DNA of 64,000 nt from Thiosulfatihalobacter marinus (GTDB lineage: Bacteria; Pseudomonadota; Alphaproteobacteria; Rhodobacterales; Rhodobacteraceae). This document shows, one piece after another, positions 9,297 to 15,609 of this stretch. Under the pieces are notes generated by a model. The model was not told the DNA's origin, searched no databases, and was given only the letters and a program-made list of their open reading frames with translations. Both the position numbers and the translations under genes were made by a program. The first letter of the stretch is position 1, and each line of letters opens with the position of its first letter. The DNA lies in assembly GCF_016019955.1 (NCBI RefSeq), contig NZ_JAECRZ010000007.1, positions 124,001-188,000 of the forward strand, written 5' to 3'.

Positions 9297-9656
9297 TCAT
9301 GGTTTCACCCCCGCCATTGCCAGCATGAGGTTGCGGCCTGCTACCTTGCTGCGCTTCCACGGCTTCGGCCCTTGGCGGCGTCCTGCCCAATCCCAGCGTT
9401 CCTTGTTCGTCTTGACGCTGTGGCAGGACGTGCAGAGGTATTGCAGGTTGTCGGCGTCCCACGGGTTGCCGCCTTGGGCTTCGAGTTCACGGCGGGAAAC
9501 ACGGTGGTCAACGTCGCCATGCATCCCAAGAAACTGGTGGCAGTGTTCGCAGCGGAATGACGCCCGGTGCGCTACGGTCTGGCGCAGCTTGTGCCGCCAA
9601 TCGTGCGTGTGGATGTTCTGGTACGGCTTCGAAAGGGCAGGAAGGGTCTTCATCAT
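9297..9656 (-). CDS. HNH endonuclease of the packaging module
   Basis: A 119-aa HNH nuclease with CEHC at 36-39, DVDHR (H51), N70 in ADNLQYLC, and CTSCHS at 75-80, giving a zinc-stabilised beta-beta-alpha-metal fold. Phage HNH proteins beside terminase assist cos-site cleavage with TerL. It starts 2 nt after the terL stop. In most HK97-type phages the HNH gene precedes the terminase; here it follows TerL and precedes the capsid gene. Confidence 0.88.
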   Translation of the reverse strand: MMKTLPALSKPYQNIHTHDWRHKLRQTVAHRASFRCEHCHQFLGMHGDVDHRVSRRELEAQGGNPWDADNLQYLCTSCHSVKTNKERWDWAGRRQGPKPWKRSKVAGRNLMLAMAGVKP

Positions 9657-9658
9657 GG

Positions 9659-11206
9659 CTAGATCACCTCCACTGTGTATTCGGGGGCTGGGGCATCCTT
9701 GGCCCGCACCACGGCGGAACAGGCCAGCACTAGGGCGCTCACCACGTCGATTCGGGCCGTGTTGTGGCTCTTGTCGAGTTGGCAGGCCCCGGTCGTGCTG
9801 ACACGCACGTCAGCTTCCCCAAGAGACCCTTCCAGCAGCCGGGAACGCCGCATCTGGACGGCCCCGGCAAGGAACAAGCGACGGGTGGCGCGAATGTCTT
9901 GATCCCCGTCACGGGGGCCGGTTCCCCGATAGGTGACGGGCCATGCCAGTTGCTGCCGTGCCATGGCGGTGGCGAATTCGGCTTGCCGGTATCGGTCACA
10001 GGAAACCGACGCCACGGGATGATTGCCCACCAGATTGACCACGGCTGGCAGGAATTCGTTCAGGTCCGACACGCTGCCAGAGGTTTCCATAAGGTCGCCG
10101 TCTTGGGCTGCGTCGTGCCAGAGGGTGCCCACCTGATCCCGCTTGCCTCGGGTGATCAGATCCAGTTCAGCGCCGGGGAACGCCCCCAACAATCGGATCA
10201 AGCCGGATTGTTCATAGGCGATAACTACGGCTGTCATCGACGCAGAACCGCCCAGATCAATGCCGATGTGCACGGGTTCACCGGGTATCGGCTGGGGGGC
10301 ATCCCGGTAGGACTTGGCAAGGGTGGCGTAGTCCAGCAGCAGTTGCCGGGTTGGCGAAAGCGGCTTGTTCAGGTGCCAGACTTCGAATTCTGTGGTGCTG
10401 CCACTGGCCTGCGCCTTGTCGAATGCGTCAGCCATGAACCGGGCCGATTTGATTTCCCCCAGAGCGGGGTTCGATTTCGCCCATACCTGGGGGTCAGCCG
10501 GATCATCGGCCTTGTCCGCTGCGTACAGCGTGACGTGCGTTCGCTTGTCGGGGTTGTCGATCAGGTCATTGTATGACGGGCTGTCCCCTCGGGTGCCGGT
10601 CAGGATCAATTGCCCGTCTTTGGTCGCCAGCGCGTCAAAGAACGCGGTGATCAGTTCGCCTTGGTTCTTTTCGATCAGCCCGCATTCGTCGATCAGGGCA
10701 AGGTCGAGGTCGAGACCATGGCCTTGCTTGATAGAGCCGGTGGACAGAAAGCAAACGCAGTCTGCAATCTCGATTTTACCGGGTCGTGGATCAGCGCGGC
10801 GGGTGAGTTCGTCTTGACGGTCTGCCGTTTCCAGCAGGGCCGACATGGCGGCGGCGATGTAGCCCGCGTGTTTCTCAGTTGGGGCAGCAACGGCCCCGAC
10901 GAAACCGGAAATGTACAAGGGGCTGTCAGGGCACATGTGCGACAGCAGCAGCAGGCCCAGCAGCGTGGACTTACCCAGCTTGCGCGGCGTCGAGTAAATC
11001 AGGGTGCGGTAGGTCGGCCCGTCTGGATCACGGCTCAGGTAGGCCCGGAGAAAATCCTTCTGGAAACTGTGAAGGCGGAACGGCTGACCACGGCTGATTC
11101 CGGCGGGAATGGTGAAGGTGTCAGCAGCCCAAGCGGTAAGCAGCTCAACCGGGTCCGCCGGGGCGGTGTAGGGCTTCTTGGTCGGTTTCGCCAGCCGTAA
11201 AGCCAT
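9659..11206 (-). CDS. terL: phage terminase large subunit
   Basis: ATP-driven DNA packaging motor with nuclease. The 515-aa protein has the N-terminal ATPase with Walker A STPRKLGKST (residues 72-81) and Walker B LALIDE (169-174), then the motif ILTGTRGDSPSYNDL. The C-terminal RNase H-like nuclease begins at GIDLGGSASM (D317) and ends with ARIDVVSALVLAC. The start ATG 11206 has GAGGGAC upstream. It is the first gene of the head operon. No small terminase gene precedes it, which is unusual. Confidence 0.92.
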   Translation of the reverse strand: MALRLAKPTKKPYTAPADPVELLTAWAADTFTIPAGISRGQPFRLHSFQKDFLRAYLSRDPDGPTYRTLIYSTPRKLGKSTLLGLLLLSHMCPDSPLYISGFVGAVAAPTEKHAGYIAAAMSALLETADRQDELTRRADPRPGKIEIADCVCFLSTGSIKQGHGLDLDLALIDECGLIEKNQGELITAFFDALATKDGQLILTGTRGDSPSYNDLIDNPDKRTHVTLYAADKADDPADPQVWAKSNPALGEIKSARFMADAFDKAQASGSTTEFEVWHLNKPLSPTRQLLLDYATLAKSYRDAPQPIPGEPVHIGIDLGGSASMTAVVIAYEQSGLIRLLGAFPGAELDLITRGKRDQVGTLWHDAAQDGDLMETSGSVSDLNEFLPAVVNLVGNHPVASVSCDRYRQAEFATAMARQQLAWPVTYRGTGPRDGDQDIRATRRLFLAGAVQMRRSRLLEGSLGEADVRVSTTGACQLDKSHNTARIDVVSALVLACSAVVRAKDAPAPEYTVEVI

Positions 11207-11267
11207 AGCGCAAGTCCCTCTTTCGAGAACACTTGCCCTCCATGGCGTCGGTTCAGGTTAACTTTGT

Positions 11268-11305
11268 TGGCTACCAAACACGATGCTTGTTGCCCTCGGT
11301 AGCCA
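11268..11305. promoter_or_regulatory. inverted repeat upstream of terL
   Basis: TGGCTACC (11268-11275) and GGTAGCCA (11298-11305) form an 8-bp perfect inverted repeat with a 22-nt spacer, in the 130 bp between the lipoprotein stop and the terL start. It may be an operator or attenuator controlling entry into the head operon, or a packaging-site element. Confidence 0.35.
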
Positions 11306-11336
11306 GCATTTGCGTCTAATTATCAGAACGCAAGTA

Positions 11337-11714
11337 TCAAGATGGATTATATCCTACTTTTTGGCAATCATAAATAGTGCTATCAGAAACGTCTTTTGAT
11401 ACCACTTTTCCATTCTGGAAGATCACACCATACGGGGTGTATCCCACATAGCCACCCATTCTGTTCTTTGCATTTACGTAACCACAAACTATGACACCAC
11501 TTTTCGTCGCTTCCCCACGTGATGCCGTAAATTGCGCCGCATACGGGTCTTTAAAGTTCGCGCTTTCAGGATCAAGCAAGTCTTTTTTTACCGCCGCCTG
11601 CGCCTTTGCGTAGAGAGATGATGAAAGCGGTATCGGCTTGTATTCATTTACTTGAGCGACTTCACATGCACCTAATACTGTAAGACTGGCAACTAGGGCA
11701 AATAACTTCTTCAC
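11337..11714 (-). CDS. small lipoprotein carried by the satellite
   Basis: A 125-aa protein starting at GTG 11714 (GAAGGA leader) with a lipoprotein signal: MKKLFALVASLTVLGAC, lipobox LGAC with C17 as the predicted lipidated residue and Glu at +2, which favours outer-membrane sorting. The mature part contains DLLDPESANFKDPYAAQF, a segment found in many small exported proteins, and two further cysteines near the end. The gene is AT-richer than its neighbours and stands alone between the control region and terL, like an accessory cargo gene. Phage-borne lipoproteins often block superinfection; that role here is inference only. Confidence 0.8.
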   Translation of the reverse strand: MKKLFALVASLTVLGACEVAQVNEYKPIPLSSSLYAKAQAAVKKDLLDPESANFKDPYAAQFTASRGEATKSGVIVCGYVNAKNRMGGYVGYTPYGVIFQNGKVVSKDVSDSTIYDCQKVGYNPS

Positions 11715-12045
11715 TGTCTGGTCCTTCTTTGGGTTTGATTTTACCCACCCTAAAAACACAGCCTAACGACATTCAACTCAAGATCGGCATGTAGCATTTA
11801 GTTTCGCCCAAAAGAGTGACAAAAGTGCCTCGCTCCGCTCCGATACATACGTGACCCTCTCCTCCCCCGGCAGGGTTCCCTTAACTTGATTGCACGGATT
11901 TGAGTTTGGTTGCCCCCGCCTGCCAGACACTGAACAAGGAGATTGCGCAAGGGTCTGGCGTTGCGCTGATCCAAAGCACAACAGGCGGGGGCGATGGCGA
12001 ACTACACGCCTGTGCGGTCCAACGGTAGATTACCCTGTTTCCAAC

Positions 12046-12095
12046 ATGTGCGTCAATGCACATAATTGAGTGTTTGCACGGTGATCTGTGCAAAC
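12046..12095. promoter_or_regulatory. two adjacent palindromes, candidate operators
   Basis: ATGTGC-gtcaat-GCACAT (12046-12063) and GTTTGCAC-ggtgatct-GTGCAAAC (12072-12095) are perfect 6-bp and 8-bp inverted repeats. They share a TGCAC/GTGCA core, their centres are 29 bp apart (about three helical turns), and they sit ahead of the leftward lipoprotein/terL genes. This suggests a pair of sites for one dimeric regulator. Confidence 0.5.
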
Positions 12096-12261
12096 GACTG
12101 CCAAGCGGCCCGAAACGGCTGCGGGGGCTGTGGCGTGCAATCATCCTGCCCGCGTGCGCCCGCGCGTTATCCTCACAACCTCTTTCTGTTCACAAGGGGA
12201 GTTGGTTGGTTGTTCGGTCTGCAAGACTGACCCCGCTAGGGGGCAGTTCTTCTGACGATCT

Positions 12262-12397
12262 CTATTACTGTCCCTTTCTTCTTGTCCCCTGAAATGAGTA
12301 ATAGGGATAGTAAGAAGAACTAATACTACAGGGGACAGGATGGTTTCGGACACTTCCTGACTTGGGAACTGTCCGTCAATTCGGGCATAAGTGTCCG
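12262..12397. promoter_or_regulatory. nested inverted repeats, candidate origin or operator
   Basis: CTATTACT (12262-12269) pairs with AGTAATAG (12297-12304); TGTCCCCTG (12283-12291) pairs with CAGGGGACA (12329-12337); CGGACACTT (12347-12355) pairs with AAGTGTCCG (12389-12397), with a further CTGTCCGTC between them at 12369-12377. All arms are perfect. The GTCCG/GTCCC theme suggests several sites for one protein, plausibly the HTH protein encoded just upstream. Confidence 0.5.
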
Positions 12398-12405
12398 TTG
12401 GGTCG

Positions 12406-13026
12406 CTAAAGGTCTATAAACCAATCATAATCCGGATCGTGCTTCATGCCTTTGCCCTGCATATCTGTCTTGTAGGCATCAGCAGCCACCTGCCAGAACC
12501 GACGCAGCACTGAGATAGTGGGCTTGTCATAGTACCGCTTGAACAGGCTGGTGTTGCCCTCGGCCTCTTGCTGTACGTGCACATACAGGGACAGTGCAGC
12601 CATGAAGGAACGCCAGCCCTGTGGGGTGATCATGTGCTTGAATATGGCGATCTGATAGCCCTCGGGCCATTCCTCGGCCAAACCGTGCAGCATACCCCAT
12701 TGAACCCGCGATACCTTGTCCGCGCCCGTGTGCTTCTTGAACAGGGTGGCCATGATGTTGGCCAGTTCTCGGGGGGATTGCTTGCCCTTCTTGCCAACTC
12801 GCAAGAGCGTGGCAGGCACACCTTCCACCATTGTCTTGGTGAACTGGATAGGCTCGTGCCGGATCAGGCGGGAAACGGTCTTGGTGGTGACGCCTAGTTG
12901 TTCCGCCCAGTCGGATAAGGGCAGGATTGCCCACTTGTTGCCTTCGAATTCCTGCCCGTCTGTGTCCACCACACCTTGAATGAGGGCACACAGCTTTGTG
13001 TGCCTCTCTTGTGCATCGGCTCGCAT
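12406..13026 (-). CDS. helix-turn-helix DNA-binding protein, possible satellite replication initiator
   Basis: A 206-aa protein with an HTH near residues 36-56 (LPLSDWAEQLGVTTKTVSRLI), like winged-helix domains of replication initiators and primase-associated proteins. The rest is helical with many Trp/Tyr and no ATPase motif. The start ATG 13026 lies 2 nt after the stop of the AlpA-like gene; a longer start would overlap it. Position after the excisionase and before a repeat-rich non-coding region parallels the replication genes of PICIs, but a purely regulatory role is equally possible. Confidence 0.7.
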   Translation of the reverse strand: MRADAQERHTKLCALIQGVVDTDGQEFEGNKWAILPLSDWAEQLGVTTKTVSRLIRHEPIQFTKTMVEGVPATLLRVGKKGKQSPRELANIMATLFKKHTGADKVSRVQWGMLHGLAEEWPEGYQIAIFKHMITPQGWRSFMAALSLYVHVQQEAEGNTSLFKRYYDKPTISVLRRFWQVAADAYKTDMQGKGMKHDPDYDWFIDL

Positions 13027-13028
13027 GG

Positions 13029-13289
13029 TCACTCTACCCGCAGCGTTTCCAGATAGGCCCACACGTCACAGGGGCGATAGCGCACTGTGCGGTGCCCAAG
13101 ACGGTAAAACGGGATTTTCGGCGGGGTGCCGTTCTGGCCAGCTTCAAAGCGGTCATTCTTGAGTTGGCCAGCGGTGATTGCGCCCCCGGTCACTTGCTCC
13201 ACGTTCTGCGGTGACAGGCTCGGGGCAGTGCTGTGCTTGTTCGGTTCGGGGGTTTGGTTCTTCGGCTTGATGTTCATCGTCAACGACAT
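13029..13289 (-). CDS. AlpA-like excisionase/transcriptional activator
   Basis: An 86-aa protein whose C-terminal half (KIPFYRLGHRTVRYRPCDVWAYLETLRVE without its first and last residues, about 58-85) is the MerR-type winged-helix signature of AlpA/excisionase proteins: a helix followed by the R-x-V-R-Y-R wing and a D-V-x-A-Y-L helix. The first 50 residues are a polar, flexible extension. AlpA-like proteins activate and excise Gram-negative PICIs and P4-like elements. A GAAGGA leader precedes ATG 13289. It is the first gene of a two-gene unit with the HTH protein. Confidence 0.75.
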   Translation of the reverse strand: MSLTMNIKPKNQTPEPNKHSTAPSLSPQNVEQVTGGAITAGQLKNDRFEAGQNGTPPKIPFYRLGHRTVRYRPCDVWAYLETLRVE

Positions 13290-13517
13290 GTGAACGGTCC
13301 TTCAATTGGCGTTTCGCTGCGCACTTGGCGCGGGTTCCTGCGAACGGTTCCAATCATTCCTTGCCCACCGCAGAAGGCCGAAAAGTCGGAAACGCCAATC
13401 CTTGTTCACGTTCGTCTACGCACATTTTTGCTGTTGGGGGTCGTATGTCAACAAGCGTTCTCAAAGTGGTGCAAGCTGTGCACCAGTACGACGCTGAGCG
13501 GCCCTGTGCGGCTGGTG

Positions 13518-14837
13518 TCAGGTGTCGTGCAAACCCTCTGCCAGCCGGTCAACGACGCCCCGCAAGGTCTCGATTTCGCCAGCGTATTGGTCAAACTCTG
13601 CCAGTGCTTCGCAGGTCTGGTTCAGGCGTTCGATCTGATCCCTGATTTTCAGTTCGCTATTGTCGATCCCGCCCAGCCGGTCGATCTGATCCGATACCCG
13701 CTGCATGTAGGGCCGCAGCGTTTCATGCTCCACGGTGTTGGCATAGTGCTTCAAGGTCACGTCATTGCCCGCACTGTGGTTGCCCATCTTTTTCAGAATG
13801 CCATACGGCACTTCTTGCTGTTCTGCGATGCTCAGGAACGTGCGCCTACAATCATGGTACGAAAGGTCGCTGCCCACGGCCCTGCGCAGGGCTGACAGGC
13901 TCTTGCGCGGGTCGTAACGCTTGGCATCGCCAAACACATGAACGGCCTCTGGGTCGGCTTCCCTGCGGCGCTGGAATATGGCTTCAATCTGCGCTGACAT
14001 GGGCAGGGTCAGGGGATTGCCCGATTTCGATTTCTCGGCGGTGATTGTGAACGTCTTGGCGGTCATGTTCACGTCGGCAAATGCCAGCGATGCAGCCTCA
14101 GTTCTGCGCAGCCCTGCACGCACCAGCAGTTCCATGTAATCGGCATACTTCGGGTCTTTGGCGTCTGCCAATGCCTGAAAGAACTTCGGGAACTGTTCTT
14201 CTGTCAGGCGTCCGGTTCTGGCGTTGGGCTTATGCCAGCGGTTCAAATCGGTCAGGCGCTGGCAGGGGTTCGGGGGCAGGGTGTATTCGCCTGCGTCCGT
14301 CTTGGTGGCAATGCGGGCATAGTTCAGAACGGCCCGCAGGACATAGAAGGCATTGTTGGCGATGCTGGGGCTGCGTTCGGTGATCTGGTCGAACCGACGC
14401 ACAATCATGCTGGGGGTGATCCCCTTCACATCTTTATCCAGCCAATCCGAAAAGTCGGCATTGATCAGGCGGCGGTTCTCGGCAGCGGTCTTGTCCTTCA
14501 AGTCGTGGTCCTGTTCGTACAGGTCCAGAGCGGCCCCCAGCGTAAGCGTAGCGGCCCGTTCCTTGGCCTTCTCTGCGTTGGGGTTGATCCCGTTCAGCAG
14601 ATCGAAAGCGGCTTTCTTGGCCAGCTTGCGGGCTTCGTTCAAAGTGATCTGGTCAGCATCGCCCAACGTGACACGGGGTTTCTTGGCCCCGATGCGGCCC
14701 TCATAGAAGTACACCTTCTTGCGGGTGCCCACGCGAACGCCCAGCCCCTTGGTCTGCGTGTCTAGGTAATATTCCTGCTTTTTAGTAGCCAGTGGCAAAT
14801 CCCGAACAACGTCTGCCTTCAACAATAGTTGGGCCAT
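13518..14837 (-). CDS. int: site-specific tyrosine integrase (P4-like)
   Basis: A 439-aa recombinase. The N-terminal DUF4102-type arm-binding domain spans about 1-95 (KGLGVRVGTRKKVYFYEGRI, then RVTLGDADQITLNEARKLA). The catalytic domain has R244 in AGLRRTE, a lysine in AEKSKSG (K269/K271), H328 and R331 in YHDCRRTF, H354 in GNHSAG and the nucleophile Y365 in LKHYANT. All key residues are present, so it should be active. An extra C-terminal coiled region (about 375-439) is unusual. The right arm sites lie 23-42 bp upstream of its start, so binding there may autoregulate it. Confidence 0.95.
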   Translation of the reverse strand: MAQLLLKADVVRDLPLATKKQEYYLDTQTKGLGVRVGTRKKVYFYEGRIGAKKPRVTLGDADQITLNEARKLAKKAAFDLLNGINPNAEKAKERAATLTLGAALDLYEQDHDLKDKTAAENRRLINADFSDWLDKDVKGITPSMIVRRFDQITERSPSIANNAFYVLRAVLNYARIATKTDAGEYTLPPNPCQRLTDLNRWHKPNARTGRLTEEQFPKFFQALADAKDPKYADYMELLVRAGLRRTEAASLAFADVNMTAKTFTITAEKSKSGNPLTLPMSAQIEAIFQRRREADPEAVHVFGDAKRYDPRKSLSALRRAVGSDLSYHDCRRTFLSIAEQQEVPYGILKKMGNHSAGNDVTLKHYANTVEHETLRPYMQRVSDQIDRLGGIDNSELKIRDQIERLNQTCEALAEFDQYAGEIETLRGVVDRLAEGLHDT

Positions 14838-14859
14838 TTGATCCCCCTAGGTGCGATTT

Positions 14860-14879
14860 TAGTATCCAATTAGTATCCA
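14860..14879 (+). promoter_or_regulatory. right integrase arm-type sites (two TAGTATCCA)
   Basis: TAGTATCCA at 14860-14868 and 14871-14879, 11 bp apart, matching the left pair at 4677-4696 in sequence, orientation and spacing. They lie between the integrase start and attR. Confidence 0.75.
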
Positions 14880-14997
14880 CGTTACCGCACTATATGGCGC
14901 TTTTTGGGGATTTATCAATATGGGGATTAGGGTGAAAATGTATAAAAATCAGTCATATAAGACGTATCAAGCTTTATGAATACTTACCGCAGAACTT

Positions 14998-15043
14998 TTT
15001 TGGGTACAGGGGGTCGCAAGTTCGAATCTTGCCGTCCCGACCA
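14998..15043 (+). repeat. attR core (46-bp direct repeat, displaced tRNA-Pro 3' half)
   Basis: Exact copy of 4566-4611. It holds the anticodon arm 3' side, T arm and CCA end of tRNA-Pro without a 5' half, so it is not a second tRNA gene. It marks the right end of the element. Confidence 0.95.
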
Positions 15044-15609
15044 TTTTCTCTTCAACACCCTACGATAGCGCATGGCGCGGGCGAATCGCCCATGCGCCGC
15101 CGTCGGTGTGTGACGAAACCATCACGCGCGAATATATGTTGCGTGAAGGTGCGGGTTGTCCCCACATATTGTGGATAACCGCGGCCGGAAAAAACCCCCG
15201 TCGCGAATTCTTCTTAGGTTCCAGTCGGTTCTTGGAAGGGGTTGAGGCGGTGCCTCGGCAAGGCCCTTCGCGCGTTACCTTTTGGAATCGGGGCGTGGCT
15301 TTGGCGGGACAGGGAATGCCCCGCCGGTCAACCGTGAAAAAGTGAAAAAATCGCAAATAAAGTCGTTGACCGTCTAGGCGCACATACGTCAGATTGTGGG
15401 GGCGGTGCCGGGTTGCCACAAGATGTAGTGGTGCCGGACCGGGCAGGGACAGATACCAAACACATTTCCGGGATACCGGAACGAAACATGCGACACGCAT
15501 CTCCGTGTCACGTGGCGCTGGTTTTCGCGTTCTTGCCTGTTTTTGACCGCACGAGGCGCGCGCAATGACGCGCGGTTTGGGGACTTGTAGCTGGGATCGT
15601 GAGGCAGCG
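15044..15609. other. 566-bp leader of nrdJ
   Basis: No gene seen. It contains a DnaA-box/palindrome at 15162-15178 and a possible sigma-70-like promoter, TTGACC at 15366-15371 with TCAGAT 17 bp later. Before integration this leader directly followed tRNA-Pro. I looked for cobalamin-riboswitch boxes and did not find them. Confidence 0.5.
15162..15178 (-). promoter_or_regulatory. DnaA-box consensus overlapping a palindrome, upstream of nrdJ
   Basis: TGTGGATAA at 15170-15178 is the complement of TTATCCACA, the E. coli DnaA-box consensus. It overlaps the palindrome CCACATATTGTGG at 15162-15174. Ribonucleotide reductase promoters are known DnaA (and NrdR) targets in other bacteria; a single box with no second copy nearby leaves the role uncertain. 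Confidence 0.4.

Larger units (their letters stand above)
11715..12405. other. 691-bp non-coding control region of the satellite
   Basis: No convincing gene on either strand; the short frames present have poor composition and no ribosome site. The stretch is rich in inverted repeats at 12046-12063, 12072-12095, 12262-12304, 12283-12337 and 12347-12397, and lies just downstream of the HTH protein gene and upstream of the lipoprotein and terL. It is the natural place for the replication origin, the operators of the late operon and the cos/pac site. Confidence 0.6.
4566..15043. mobile_element. cf-PICI-like capsid-forming phage satellite integrated in tRNA-Pro
   Basis: A 10.4-kb element lies between two exact 46-bp copies of the tRNA-Pro 3' end. 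All supported genes read leftward: integrase, AlpA-like protein, HTH protein, a 0.7-kb non-coding control region, lipoprotein, TerL, HNH, major capsid, prohead protease, connector, portal and three small genes. There is no tail tube, tape measure, tail fibre, lysis gene or CI-type repressor, and no sign of a deletion that removed them: coding runs tightly to the left arm sites. This gene set is the hallmark of capsid-forming PICIs, which build their own small heads and borrow helper-phage tails. A decayed HK97-type prophage is the alternative, but the intact frames and overlapping starts and stops argue against it. Confidence 0.85.

Noticed and set aside
9297..9656. Group I intron or inteinic homing HNH
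   Set aside because: A free-standing gene directly after terL, in the position of phage packaging HNH proteins; terL is uninterrupted.
4703..11206. Gene transfer agent (RcGTA-like) cluster
   Set aside because: GTA clusters of Rhodobacteraceae include tail genes, have no integrase and no flanking att sites. This element has an integrase, AlpA, arm sites and a tRNA duplication and lacks tails.
11778..12353. Short reading frames in the satellite control region (for example 11881-12144 and 12141-12353, minus strand)
   Set aside because: No ribosome site, poor composition, and they overlap perfect inverted repeats. Judged non-coding.
14998..15043. A second tRNA-Pro gene
   Set aside because: Only the 3' half is present; no D arm or 5' acceptor strand upstream. 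It is the attR copy.
15044..15609. Cobalamin riboswitch upstream of nrdJ
   Set aside because: I could not find the B12-box or the conserved core elements; only scattered G/C-rich hairpins. NrdR boxes were also considered but the candidate next to 15132 is not symmetric.
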